The notes: generated by a model from the sequence alone, not told the origin. Shown: positions 10,801 to 17,636, counted from the first letter of the stretch. The stretch: 64,000 nucleotides of DNA from Peptoniphilaceae bacterium (GCA_910589545.1 CAJUSY010000034.1:1-64000), one strand, 5' to 3'. Program-made: numbers and translations.

Positions 10801-11035
10801 AGTCTACACCTTCAAGGTAAAAGATAAAAAACTCTATAAGGTGGATAAAAATAATAGCGATACTGAAATAGTAGGTAATAAATTAGACAATCCAATAGAT
10901 ATATCTAACAAACCAGGAACATATCCTCTTACAGGGGCGTTGGGTATATTCGGATTCCTAATTGTAGGGGCGATTATCATGACAACATCGTACTACAAGT
11001 ATAGGAAGAAGAAGAGAGAGGAAGCTTTATCATGA
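1868..11035 (+). CDS. Giant Cna-B-repeat LPXTG-type surface protein, probable pilus tip adhesin
   Basis: 3055 residues, exported and anchored to the cell wall or pilus. It opens with a signal peptide (about residues 1-31), followed by an adhesin-like region and a Lys/Ala/Glu-rich probable coiled coil (about 270-380, KKEAEEKA-type repeats). Five SpaA/Cna-B-type domains lie near residues 1100, 1423, 1922, 2210 and 2890, each with a K...GA.F...G.Y.L.E...P.GY pattern typical of intramolecular isopeptide folds. A Pro/Thr-rich spacer lies at about 2303-2341. The C-terminus has sorting motif YPLTG, a hydrophobic helix and a KYRKKKRE tail. YPLTG departs from LPXTG at its first residue, which may suit a dedicated pilus sortase. 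An AGGAGG site at 1857-1862 supports the start. First gene of the locus and far larger than the pilins, so a tip protein is the likely role. No vWA metal-binding motif is evident; the ligand is unknown. Confidence 0.88.
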   Translation: MKKIIDRLTSLVMVMLMVIQTITPAITSFAKEEELDKRYTIKNLESLKQDTYANFSLNLATAIDDKNLDTDTNVKFALNATDINSNIKLLVRKDFSLYDERTFDTVEEAHKEFDRVDKSLKGQGLSLDVSVVQEDGKYRIHNNYTPIDDEQDYGDDYKVYSLDVMQGFDFEKEGLFNKLPENEKLSEESRLQQDGEVAEGDKHNRTYVFDFKVDKSVEPSLTTIALNKDENNPLEVKRSADLLGVILDGETYSTYQTEQLPAEVASSVQHKKEAAKAKAEKDAKAKKEADAKAKKEAEEKAKADKDKIKAEQDKKAQEQKTAEEKAKKEAEEKAKAEADAKAKKEAEKIAAEEKAKQEQQAKEQKEAEAKKQAEEKAKQDSENKKLLGLEPQDEQTEEEEPIIKKKETKQEVKSEPASPYERQQKAKEFDKALQEKKEIIKNDEVNKDANNKEDNDESKKIDQKQVSEESKGLLQGIKEFFGLTNLQKADRELKAILSVKANGLKEVQALLKSFETKYNLTEKEQAKLMEDNADQIKALIERDADENFSPYMLYALSDKQKESLKEKKYEVVTRFDTSTIAGPIQNYQYFKIHLDDKLTVNDPSSLKPITYEGKVIATPSYNKTDNTITYKITNDIAENIQVPLNIPVEYNVDKINLDEEGKFTVRNRISGLGVTDPKALPAQKVNTQGEKVRIDSYSLSDSDLTDTSYFFDPNSNYKINFDAKSYPVVENGEMKAIDWEITFDANGEDLKNDLGLITNFTAVEGSGVGEITDIKLNGKSISAETNKIGDKFLINDSKNVAPTEGSRHVYTFRTEVKEKRESYVLDVAGVLNKKDKTGAVRLVQDGYEKGKVEADTPTRIITTNRVTNKGEFLPNNQIRWVVTEEVSSGDPGNLPLLTRTLSDNQDLASLKVSYYAPNAKTGKMEKVGQTQNLTSSYPVKEGSLGKTKHKPGTIAVYEYITNITPGDKAGYSLGDNKISEYGDVDLNIKWSTINGEYPPAETITLTPKSENGEVATLEVPARKAGDPYEFDTTIPNVKKWEVGADGKATPIEYTLSQKFPPDKTENDKTITYREVNVFYDPHERRFEVRNQILEKTQNKPADITIKKTGNDGKTLSGARIQMVGNDKTFEGVTDADGKIVFKNIEPGKYILSEAQAPTGYVRDNGQDTITVHEDGRVSWNTNNLIENVTVDSSNEGQVDRYKSQVVKKEAPDNQTDSSFMNTISYVEYEDGSVVSYIMLKPIANPAGTNGTNKDTRVAIRTDNVDIDGIEIYNIEPTVNKGFFRDAIQRGYLASWQDFLDTNLKINIPYRGGTENTTNSSKIKSYLNVNDPYLNKNVAAVDIGQSRFGNDWSFIIKVNGRVSNKDAKAKVTYDWLTKDNTATNWKIENIENIIPSKADRDKEREDGAKVENAELKISNTKAKTHPVKVTKKDKNGKTLAGAEFIMTDSYSNIVKRGKTDSNGVIEFKDLPEGIYELKESNPPEGYKNDEIRFKVTVTKSGQILYEAFDKNGTPLAPGDKYLVGKNQGPSTGGPPSESRIEVLKKSMTLHEKDGYGTKPGVWEEASYESYDFDLELNIRNKRGGDKFTINFDKNWNLSQWTDEMPVIKDGYGNVIARPSMDYKNNVLTYTLTDAVYGKDNVRAKMHVKGVRPSKYYVKNDGIYYFTDTINTGDSVETINTRVDAYLWVFYGTAGQLRYITQNVDTYNAGTPENPQYMMRDVTIYNPDGLHPSGDRIMRIFYGATKDPNPSVLNDKIAPAHKPTKVVVWRVANPNPDNMPISGGVRPSEDKTGTYEHVATFDVEGKDRLNEFKGGINLSFDENRAGPGKAPDLRSMDNVQFKITLPDNNGSGYVIENFYKVTNEKLFRESYTQTIAAYKTRWGNTAGMAQFRPNPNRASSSTGTSVDVVEPNYDLTVFNKKSDKGRFTITKYGKDNGEEKILPQAYFRLTDSDGKIVKEDYTSPTGKLTFKDLVPGKYTLTETRAPEGYKPIAKAINVIVSPEGKVTFEGEGIGNGGPYTVTTPEAGKITEERLEQPEIFNTNPYPGFMNMSAKLKSTDGNSIMTRIFLNPRTDDPNLSRGPNRPTTLVIKHNWAKDVNVQVYRYPERNKGSMDTDYLNPTDKAPDIEVNKSNYETTIKFPTDKDKRWDGAGYVVVAEAKFNDGEQNKYISYQWKSDTDTTVLPAEPNNLGIKRTVPDFPPGSLKAVNEKSDTEIIIKKVDEDHPDTLIEGAEFTLLNDKLNKVIAQRTTGKDGLAKFEDLTPGTYYIKETKVPDGYKDPNKRWKVVVDKDKKVTITPQTVKASEESPTPGDNVTPETPGDNTDPGNTEPTNPKPEDPITPPADNGLTYSIRNHDKIGVFYNGNFAGRLGSTLTDTGTKGVFDLSVDFERAYGIANQPTDLKILFDTDRFDIRPAKGSLDGNIYTVSNFDPFHGNGNASFKFTVVPKGIKAGFNGSPIKYTQFAGELVYPDHATISASKKTAFNVLDLFRPTTSYAADAQGWEEVDLSKSKQRSTRETADLKTQVTQIDKAHNKYRQVFIINKTGQTIGGPTLNIHAWPENRDIWTSGPNQNLKVIKAQVVDSSSTPTNLVNPGRTLTTSISNNKVNGYNRSKITISTPGTYFSGTIAVEVEYTYPDSGAIGLGAYYVRRNGEPEQWAAQQFYAEDEVNKAPEVTYKEIEEESIIPIPAEPIRRPNPDMIEGTENEVSPGKTGRKVDVYKQKYVGDKPEGDKEFVRTNIITNAKPRIIEYGTKPKVVTREESENVDQEIKFETTTIVDVNKKKGEKTTVTKGKNGSVTYKYTITYDTSDGQNATRPDDWPADAPTASPREGERVVSYTKEEVQGSRKDPTTEVISIGLGINPNEKVEDGDKVQVKPDEKTKQIIYTITNKKEDTEIYFRKVAEHKEGEKPSKFLKGAKFELLYKAEDDDQFTNVVDKDKKNIEVKSDAKGIFKFTSLKDGTYQVKEVSPPPGYKKPKNEIVYTFKVKDKKLYKVDKNNSDTEIVGNKLDNPIDISNKPGTYPLTGALGIFGFLIVGAIIMTTSYYKYRKKKREEALS

Positions 11036-11040
11036 TTGAT

Positions 11041-11340
11041 TTAGATCAAAAGATGAGGTATCCTCCGTAGGAAACTAAAATAAGAGATAAAGGGATGAGG
11101 CGAAAAGCCAAGTCCCTGGTATCTCAAGGTTATTGAAAAACTGAGCAAAGCAAAAAACTTAATCAGTATAAAAATGAACGAAAGGTAAACTGTGAATCGA
11201 AAGATTTGCAAAAAGAGATTGGCTTGAGTAATGATATCGGGTAAGATATTATTAGACGAAGCCCAAAACAAAAACGCCCACGAGGGCATGAGTAAAGGTA
11301 ATAATTTGCGAGAAGCAAATGATTATAAAATAAATATAAA
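11041..11340 (+). ncRNA. Hairpin-rich structured RNA region between tip and major pilin genes
   Basis: The 300-nt gap carries at least five strong hairpins. (1) A three-tier stem 11084-11125: GAGATA/TATCTC around GGGA/TCCC around GGC/GCC. (2) AATC-GAAA-GATT near 11195. (3) Stem 11229-11254 of ten pairs (one G-T), enclosed by GGCTT (11221-11225) with AAGCC (11259-11263). (4) GCCC/GGGC at 11276-11287. (5) A stem around 11300-11324 with ten of eleven positions paired. No U-tract follows, so it is not a plain terminator. It may be a riboswitch-like leader, a processing and stability element that sets the tip-to-pilin ratio, or a separate ncRNA. I could not match a known class. Confidence 0.6.
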
Positions 11341-11351
11341 GGAGCTATATT

Positions 11352-13346
11352 ATGAAGAAAAGATTTTTATCAATAATCATTGCATTAGCGATGATGGTTG
11401 GCGTATTCACCCCACTATTATCAAGTGCGGCTGAAGAACACAAAACAGACGTTGTAGTTCATAAAGTTGAACTAAAAGATTTAAACGGTTGGCCAAAAAA
11501 AGCCGAAGATGAAGTAGATGGAGTTAAATATGACGGTTCTCAATTTGGAAAAGATGCATTTTCAAAATACTTCGGATCTGATGCAAAAGAACTAGCAAAT
11601 GTTAAATTCACTTACTGGAATGTAACAAAAGAACAATATGATGCACTAGATGCAGACCACACAAAATATAATAATGTAGCAGCAGTTAATGAATACCTAA
11701 ATGATGAAAATAACAAAGGTAAAGAAGTAACTACTACAGAAAATGGTGCAACTGTAACAGGATTAGAAAATGGATACTACTGGTTTGTAGAAGATACTGA
11801 TACAGTATCAAGAGATGGTAGAACATTCGCAGGTGCAGCAGCAGTTCCTTTTGGATTAACACTTCCATACGCAAAAGCAGATGGTAAACCATTCGGACAA
11901 GGAGCAGATGCCCTACACGTATATCCAAAAAACACTCTAGCTGACAAACCACTAGTAGACAAGGACTTTAAAGGTAAAGCAAATCCAGAAAACCCAAGAT
12001 CAGCTGAAGAAAAGAATGTACCAGAAGCTCACAACGTAGGAGATAAAATCCCTTACGAAATTAAAACAGTTTTCCAACCTAACTCTCAATACAAAACAGC
12101 ATTCTGGACTGACCAAATGACAGAAGGTTTAACATTTGATCAAGATAGTCTTACTGTAAAAGTTGGAGAAACAACACTTACAAAAGATACAGATTATAAA
12201 TTAGATACAACAGTTAATAATTTCAAAGTTTCTTTAACTGAAGAAGGACTTAAAAAAGTAAATAATCAAGCAGATAAAACAACTGTAGTAGTTGAATATA
12301 CAGCTACACTTACAAAAGAAGCTGAAGTAGACGTACCAGAATCAAACGACGTTATCTTCCACTATGGTAACAACCCATCACAAGGTAACACACCAGTTCC
12401 TAATAAACCAGATAATGGTAAAATTACTTTCACAAAAACTTGGGATGGAACAGCTCCAGACGGTGCTTCAATAACAGTAACACTTTACAATGCGAATACT
12501 GGAGAAAATTTAGGTTCTAAAACTCTAAATTCAACTGATGGTTGGGTTGCAGAATGGACTGGATTAGATGCAGATACTGAATACAAAGTAGTCGAAACTG
12601 CTATAGACGGTTATGATGCAGAATATACTAAAGGCGAAGGTCTTGGAGTATTAGGTGCTAAAAACTGGAAAACAAATAACCCAGCTCCACTTAACCCAGA
12701 TGAACCAAAAGTAGTAACTTATGGTAAGAAATTCGTTAAGATGGAAAAAAACACTGACGCAAGACTTAAAGATGCTGAATTCGTTGTTAAAAACGCAGAA
12801 GGCAAATACCTACAACCAGCATCAAATGCAGACAAATCAGCCTTTGAAGAAGCTCAAAAAGCTTACAGTGATGCAGTAGCAAACTACAACAAATTAACAG
12901 CTGAAGAACAAACAGATGAAGCTAAGAATGAAGTTAAAGCTAAAGCAGATGCTAGAGATAAGGCATGGAGAGAATACCTATCTGACCTATCACAATGGGG
13001 AGATAAAGCTACAGCTTTAAAACTAAAATCAGATGAAGCAGGTGCTTTTGAAATTAGAGGTCTTAAAGATGGAACATACTATCTAGAAGAAACAAAAGCT
13101 CCAGCAGGTTATGCTGATATTAATGAAGCTATTGAGTTTACAGTTGGTAAAGGAACTTACAAAACTGGAGATATCAACTACAACCCACTTGTAGATGGAA
13201 ACAATGCTCAAAGAGTAGATAATACTAAGATTACTATCCCACAAACAGGTGGTATTGGTACTATTATCTTCACTGCAATTGGTCTTGCAATAATGGCATC
13301 AGCTATTATAGCTATCAAAAAAAGACAAGCAACTGAAGCTAGATAA
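11352..13346 (+). CDS. Major pilin (pilus backbone subunit)
   Basis: 664 residues. Signal peptide of about 27 residues. The pilin motif is VYPK, with K193 the expected lysine for sortase-made isopeptide bonds. A middle pilin D2-like domain is followed by a Cna-B domain that starts near residue 356. The C-terminal domain contains the E-box YYLEETKAPAGY with E580. Sorting signal IPQTG (629-633), hydrophobic helix, basic tail. VYPK, E-box and sorting signal together are the hallmarks of a backbone pilin polymerised by class C sortase. Codons are A-ending and regular, suggesting high expression. GGAG sits 7 nt before the ATG. The preceding structured RNA probably controls its translation or message stability. 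Confidence 0.93.
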   Translation: MKKRFLSIIIALAMMVGVFTPLLSSAAEEHKTDVVVHKVELKDLNGWPKKAEDEVDGVKYDGSQFGKDAFSKYFGSDAKELANVKFTYWNVTKEQYDALDADHTKYNNVAAVNEYLNDENNKGKEVTTTENGATVTGLENGYYWFVEDTDTVSRDGRTFAGAAAVPFGLTLPYAKADGKPFGQGADALHVYPKNTLADKPLVDKDFKGKANPENPRSAEEKNVPEAHNVGDKIPYEIKTVFQPNSQYKTAFWTDQMTEGLTFDQDSLTVKVGETTLTKDTDYKLDTTVNNFKVSLTEEGLKKVNNQADKTTVVVEYTATLTKEAEVDVPESNDVIFHYGNNPSQGNTPVPNKPDNGKITFTKTWDGTAPDGASITVTLYNANTGENLGSKTLNSTDGWVAEWTGLDADTEYKVVETAIDGYDAEYTKGEGLGVLGAKNWKTNNPAPLNPDEPKVVTYGKKFVKMEKNTDARLKDAEFVVKNAEGKYLQPASNADKSAFEEAQKAYSDAVANYNKLTAEEQTDEAKNEVKAKADARDKAWREYLSDLSQWGDKATALKLKSDEAGAFEIRGLKDGTYYLEETKAPAGYADINEAIEFTVGKGTYKTGDINYNPLVDGNNAQRVDNTKITIPQTGGIGTIIFTAIGLAIMASAIIAIKKRQATEAR

Positions 13347-13354
13347 TAACTAAA

Positions 13355-13423
13355 AGAAGAGAGGAAAAGCAATTTTCCTTCTTCTAAAAGTGCAAATATG
13401 TGATGTATTTGCACTTTTAGAAG
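13355..13423 (+). promoter_or_regulatory. Two consecutive strong hairpins between pilin genes
   Basis: The first stem pairs 13355-13368 with 13373-13385 (one bulge). The second pairs CTTCTAAAAGTGCAAATA (13381-13398) perfectly with 13406-13423, 18 bp around a 7-nt loop. Five bases are shared, so the full stems compete. There is no T tract after the second stem. This suits partial termination or a 3'-end stability block on the major pilin message. Confidence 0.6.
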
Positions 13424-13467
13424 GATATAACAATGTTAATATAAAACTATAAATGGAAGGTAATAAT

Positions 13468-14778
13468 ATGAAGATTTTAAGAAAAATATTAATGGTTATG
13501 ATAATGGTGGCGATGGTGATGACTAGCACTTCGTTTGCTGAGGGTGCATTCTCCATTACTGTGACTATGAATAAGGAACTTGGAGAGGCTCGTGGGGATA
13601 TTTCGTTGTGGAAGGTGTCCGATGAACAAGTGCCATACGATAATAAAGCGAGTAAGCTTGATGAGCTTAACAAGTTATCTATTGAAGAATTGAATTCTAA
13701 GTATTCCAATCCAACTGTGTTGGCGTTTAATGACAATCAAGTTGTGTTTGATAAGTTGAGTGCTGGTGCGTATTATATGAGGGATACTTCTGGAATTAAG
13801 AGGGACAAGGATATTGTTCCTGCTTTGATTAACCTTCCAGATGATGTGGAGAATGACAGCAAGAATGTGACTATTCATGCGAAGGAATCTTCTACTAATG
13901 TGAGGCTTGTGAAGGTGGATGAGAGTGGCAATCCACTAAAGGGTGCGAAGTTTAAGTTACTTAAAAGAGAAGGTAGCGAGTATGTTGAGCTTAAGAACAA
14001 GGCTACTTTGAAAAAAAATGATAAGCTTGAATTATCGCCAAATGACGATGACAGATCCAAGGTGAAATCTGAAGAAAATACAGAGAATTCCAAGGATGAA
14101 GAATCCAAGGATAAGGAAATGTCCGATGATGGATTGTATATTTCCAATGATGCTGGAGAGATTATAATCAACGATATTGAAAAGGGCGATTATATTTTCA
14201 GAGAGGTGGAAGCTCCAGCAGGATACATGATTAAGAATGTGGACACTAAGTTTACTATTTCTGATAAGTCTGTGGAACTTAGGGTTGTGAACAGTAAGAC
14301 TACTACTGACAAGGGCAGACATGATTTCATGAAGATTGATGAAGCTAAGAAGCCTTTGGGTGGTGCGATGTTCAAGGTTATGACTAAGAACAAAGACGAC
14401 AAGTTCGTTCCTGTTAAGAGAGATGGCAAGGATTATATCGTGACAAGCGCCGATAATGGTAAGTTTTCTGTGGAAGATATGGATTATGGTAAGTATTATT
14501 TGGTTGAGATTAAGGCTCCGAAAGGTTTCATTTTGTTGAGTGAACCGGTGGAATTTGAAATCAAAAAGCAATCAGATGACAAGACAGTTTCCGTAGTTTT
14601 TATTACAAACAAGACTGAAAAAATTACTAGAAGAAAAACTCCAGGTGGAGATATTACTCGTCGTGGCAAGATTCCAAAAACTGGGGACATTAGGTTTTTG
14701 ATGAGTATGCTTGGCGGTGCGATTATGTTCTGTATTGGTAAGTGGATAATTGCAAAGGACGATAAGTTAATAGGATAA
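13468..14778 (+). CDS. Minor pilin (ancillary, possibly basal) with Cna-B domains
   Basis: 436 residues from the ATG at 13468, chosen because GGAAGG lies 7 nt upstream; the in-frame ATG at 13453 has no ribosome site. Signal peptide MKILRKILMVMIMVAMVM..., then two SpaA/Cna-B-like domains (starting VRLVKVDESG and HDFMKIDEAK), the first carrying an inserted acidic/Lys-rich stretch (SEENTENSKDEESKDKE). Sorting motif IPKTG, a hydrophobic helix and a short basic tail. Its size and place between the backbone gene and the sortases suggest an ancillary subunit, perhaps the wall-anchored base. Codon use is G-ending (gtg, ttg, aag), unlike the two preceding genes and like the sortases. Confidence 0.86.
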   Translation: MKILRKILMVMIMVAMVMTSTSFAEGAFSITVTMNKELGEARGDISLWKVSDEQVPYDNKASKLDELNKLSIEELNSKYSNPTVLAFNDNQVVFDKLSAGAYYMRDTSGIKRDKDIVPALINLPDDVENDSKNVTIHAKESSTNVRLVKVDESGNPLKGAKFKLLKREGSEYVELKNKATLKKNDKLELSPNDDDRSKVKSEENTENSKDEESKDKEMSDDGLYISNDAGEIIINDIEKGDYIFREVEAPAGYMIKNVDTKFTISDKSVELRVVNSKTTTDKGRHDFMKIDEAKKPLGGAMFKVMTKNKDDKFVPVKRDGKDYIVTSADNGKFSVEDMDYGKYYLVEIKAPKGFILLSEPVEFEIKKQSDDKTVSVVFITNKTEKITRRKTPGGDITRRGKIPKTGDIRFLMSMLGGAIMFCIGKWIIAKDDKLIG

Positions 14779-14821
14779 AATATTAAGTAAGTCGAAAAAT
14801 AGATTTGAGAATATGCAAAAT

Positions 14822-14879
14822 AAACCCTCATGCTAAGTGATCTACGATTTTGTGAGATGTGTTATTGGTGTGAGGGTTT
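14822..14879 (+). terminator. Long stem-loop after the minor pilin
   Basis: AAACCCTCA (14822-14830) pairs perfectly with TGAGGGTTT (14871-14879). The tail is only weakly T-rich. The sequence is related to the stem-loop at 37926-37979. Confidence 0.6.
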
Positions 14880-14924
14880 GGTTATGTTTGTTATCAAATA
14901 TTTTTCGATTTTATTTTTTTAAGG

Positions 14925-14930
14925 TATAAT
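14925..14930 (+). promoter_or_regulatory. -10 box of the sortase operon promoter
   Basis: A perfect TATAAT lies 37 bp before the first sortase start; the -35 region is T-rich but poor. Suggests the sortases have their own promoter apart from the pilins. Confidence 0.55.
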
Positions 14931-14966
14931 TGTCTTAGAAATCGGTATTTTAGAAAGGTTATTGTA

Positions 14967-15833
14967 ATGTGGAAGAAGATTAAGCATAATTTTGTGTTTA
15001 TTTTAATATTTTTATTGGGATTTGGCGTGATGATGTATCCTGTGATTTCTAGGTTGTATTACAGGGTGGATTCTACTAATCAAGTTAAGGAGTTCGACAA
15101 GGCTGTGAAGGGTTTGTCGAAGGAGGAATTGGATAAGAGGTTGGCCTTGGCTAAGGGCTACAATGATTCGTTGAATAATGTGGTGAGCAAGGATCCTTAC
15201 GATAAGAAAAACCAAGAAGAGGGCAGGAAGGCTTATGCGAGAATGCTCGAGGTGAAGGAGAAGATTGGTCACGTTGAGATTCCGAAGATTAATCAGGATT
15301 TGCCGATGTATGCTGGTACGACTGAGGATGTGTTGCAGATTGGGATTGGCCACTTGGAGGGTACTTCTCTTCCTATTGGTGGGAATAATACTCATGCGGT
15401 GTTGACTGCGCACAGTGGACTTCCTACGGCGAAGTTGTTTACTGATTTGAAGATGATGAAGATTGGCGATAAGTTCTACGTTCACAATATTTTCGGAACG
15501 CTTGCTTATCAGGTGGATCAGATTAAGATTGTGGAACCTTCGAATTTCAATGATTTGCTGATTGTGAAGGGGCATGATTATGTTACGTTACTTACTTGTA
15601 CTCCTATTATGATTAATTCGCACAGGCTTTTAGTTAGGGGTCACAGGGTTCCTTATGTTCCTGCTGTGGATGAGGCGTTGATTGCGGATAACAAGGCAAG
15701 TTATATTTACAGGTATTTGTTCTATGTTTCTTTGGTTATTATCGCTATTTTGTTGTATTTGATTTATCGTCAACGTAAGGCGAGAAAAAATTTGAGAAAA
15801 CTTGATGTAGAGGATAAGCATGAAGAAGTCTAA
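14967..15833 (+). CDS. Class C pilus sortase 1
   Basis: 288 residues. Membrane transpeptidase that cleaves sorting motifs and joins pilins. N-terminal membrane helix, lid motif DPY (SKDPYDKK), catalytic His149 in TAHSG, Cys211 in LLTCTP and Arg224 in HRLLVRG, then a C-terminal membrane helix and basic tail. The lid and second helix place it in class C. The motif TAHSG has Ser where TAHRG is usual, which may alter activity or specificity. AAAGG lies 8 nt before the ATG. It overlaps the next sortase gene by 14 nt. Confidence 0.94.
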   Translation: MWKKIKHNFVFILIFLLGFGVMMYPVISRLYYRVDSTNQVKEFDKAVKGLSKEELDKRLALAKGYNDSLNNVVSKDPYDKKNQEEGRKAYARMLEVKEKIGHVEIPKINQDLPMYAGTTEDVLQIGIGHLEGTSLPIGGNNTHAVLTAHSGLPTAKLFTDLKMMKIGDKFYVHNIFGTLAYQVDQIKIVEPSNFNDLLIVKGHDYVTLLTCTPIMINSHRLLVRGHRVPYVPAVDEALIADNKASYIYRYLFYVSLVIIAILLYLIYRQRKARKNLRKLDVEDKHEEV

Positions 15834-16659
15834 GTTAAAGGATAATTTGAAATATTTATTGATTTTCTTGGTGGGGTTTGCTGTGGCGATGTATCCTGTG
15901 ATTTCGAGGTTGTATTACAGGATTGAGGCTAACAGTGCGGTGCACGATTTCGATACTACTGCCAAGAAGATGGACAAGAAGGAGATTGACAGGAGAATTC
16001 GTCTGGCTCAGATTTACAACAAGACTTTGGATCCTAGTAAGCTTGCGGATCCTTATTCTGAGAAGGAAAAGAAGAATGCGATTAGCGAGTATGCGAGGAT
16101 GCTTGAGGTTAAGGAAAAGATTGGCCATGTTGAGATTCCGAAGATTAATCAGGATTTGCCGATTTACGCTGGTACTAGCGAGGAGGTTTTGCAAAAGGGT
16201 GTTGGTCACTTGGAGGGGACTTCTCTTCCTGTGGGTGGCAAGGGGACTCACACTGTGTTGACTGCACACAGGGGTCTTCCTACTGCTAAGCTGTTTACTG
16301 ATTTGAATAAGATGAAAAAGGGCGATGTGTTCTACATTCACAATATAAAAGAGGTGTTGGCTTACAAGGTTATCGACATTTTCGTTGTGGAGCCGAGCGA
16401 TTTCGACAAGGTTTTGGTTGTGGAGGGCAAGGATTATTGTACGTTATTGACTTGTACTCCGTATATGATTAATTCGCACAGGTTGTTGGTGCGTGCTGAG
16501 CGTACTGAGTACAATCCTGCTGCTGTGGAGAAGGATTTGGTGAGTCAAGTGACTGGTAAGTACAAGATTTATTTGATTATTTCATTGATTATTATCGCGA
16601 TTTTGTTGTGGTATTACATTAGACAAAGAAGAAGGAAGAAGAATAATGAGATCAAGTAG
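15820..16659 (+). CDS. Class C pilus sortase 2
   Basis: 279 residues, a close paralogue of sortase 1 (shared VEIPKINQDLP and GTSLPVGG blocks). Lid motif DPY, catalytic His150 in TAHRG, Cys212 in LLTCTP and Arg225 in HRLLVRA, with membrane helices at both ends. Start and stop overlap both neighbours by 14 nt, indicating translational coupling. Likely arose from sortase 1 by tandem duplication. Confidence 0.94.
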   Translation: MKKSKLKDNLKYLLIFLVGFAVAMYPVISRLYYRIEANSAVHDFDTTAKKMDKKEIDRRIRLAQIYNKTLDPSKLADPYSEKEKKNAISEYARMLEVKEKIGHVEIPKINQDLPIYAGTSEEVLQKGVGHLEGTSLPVGGKGTHTVLTAHRGLPTAKLFTDLNKMKKGDVFYIHNIKEVLAYKVIDIFVVEPSDFDKVLVVEGKDYCTLLTCTPYMINSHRLLVRAERTEYNPAAVEKDLVSQVTGKYKIYLIISLIIIAILLWYYIRQRRRKKNNEIK

Positions 16660-17500
16660 GAAGTTTGGTTATGCGATTTTATTTGTGGGGATTGGGTTGT
16701 TGACTTTTTGTTTGAACAATTTGTCGTACAAGATTTTTTCACAAGATAGTAAGATGGATGAGTTTTTGAAGGGTCAAGGTGATATGACAACTGAGCTTTC
16801 TCAAAAAATCGAGGATTACAATTCGAATCTTGATGTGGAGGAGAATGGGCTTGTGGATCCTTTTAATTCGGAGGATGTTGAGCTTGAAGGTAGTAGGCTG
16901 ATTGATGAGAATGGGATTTTTGGGTATTTGGAGATTCCGAAGATTAATTTCAAGAAGCCTATTTATTTGGGTGCGAGCTACAATCACTTGGCGAAGGGTG
17001 TCGGTCAACTTGACGGTACTTCTATTCCTGTGGGTGGTAAGGGCAGACGTAGTGTGCTTGCAGGTCACAGGGGTTGGTACGGAGATATTATGCTGTTGAA
17101 GGTGGGTCAGTTGTATTCTAATGATGTGGTGTATGTGCATCATCACAACAAGACTTTGACTTACAAGGTTGTCGGAAGACAGTACATTAGGCCTTCTGAT
17201 TGGGATATGTTGAAGCCTGTGGAAGGGAAGGATATGCTGACTATTTTGTCGTGTGATCCGATGTATCCTCCGTTTACTAGAAGAATTTTGATTAACTGCG
17301 TGAGGGTTGATGATACTACGGCAGATACAAGCTCTGATAATGTGAATGGCAACAAGGATTCGTCGGGCAAAAATCTGTCGGGCAAATCTTCGTCAAAAAC
17401 ACTTGATTATGTTTTGTTGGCGCTTACGATATTAGCATGGATTGTGCTTATTGTGAATATTAGGAAATTTGTGTTGGATATTAGAAAACACAAGAAATAA
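16646..17500 (+). CDS. Class C sortase 3, divergent
   Basis: 284 residues. Membrane helix, lid-like DPF (GLVDPFNSE), catalytic His141 in AGHRGWYGDI, Cys203 in LLSCDP-type context (ILSCDPM) and paired Arg212/Arg213 in TRRILINC. A Ser/Lys-rich stretch (about 225-260) precedes the C-terminal membrane helix. It differs from the first two around the active site (SCDPM for TCTP; TRRIL for HRLLVR), so it probably serves another substrate, such as the YPLTG tip protein or wall anchoring of the base. Confidence 0.9.
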   Translation: MRSSRKFGYAILFVGIGLLTFCLNNLSYKIFSQDSKMDEFLKGQGDMTTELSQKIEDYNSNLDVEENGLVDPFNSEDVELEGSRLIDENGIFGYLEIPKINFKKPIYLGASYNHLAKGVGQLDGTSIPVGGKGRRSVLAGHRGWYGDIMLLKVGQLYSNDVVYVHHHNKTLTYKVVGRQYIRPSDWDMLKPVEGKDMLTILSCDPMYPPFTRRILINCVRVDDTTADTSSDNVNGNKDSSGKNLSGKSSSKTLDYVLLALTILAWIVLIVNIRKFVLDIRKHKK

Positions 17501-17503
17501 AAT

Positions 17504-17543
17504 AAGGGTAGTGCAATAGATTTTCTATTGTGCTACCCTTTTT
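17504..17543 (+). terminator. Terminator of the pilus/sortase operon
   Basis: A 17-pair stem, two of them G-T, begins at AAGGGTAG and ends in CTACCCTT, followed by TTT. Confidence 0.9.
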
Positions 17544-17636
17544 GTTTGAAATGAAGTGGGGATATATAATTATATTTTAATTTGGGTATATATTAGTTGT
17601 AAAGATTTTAACCGAATAGTTTGTGGAGGTGCAGTT

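Noticed and set aside
11041..11289. 82-codon minus-strand open frame between pilin genes
   Set aside because: Falls on the hairpin-rich RNA region, no ribosome site, and the stems explain the sequence better.
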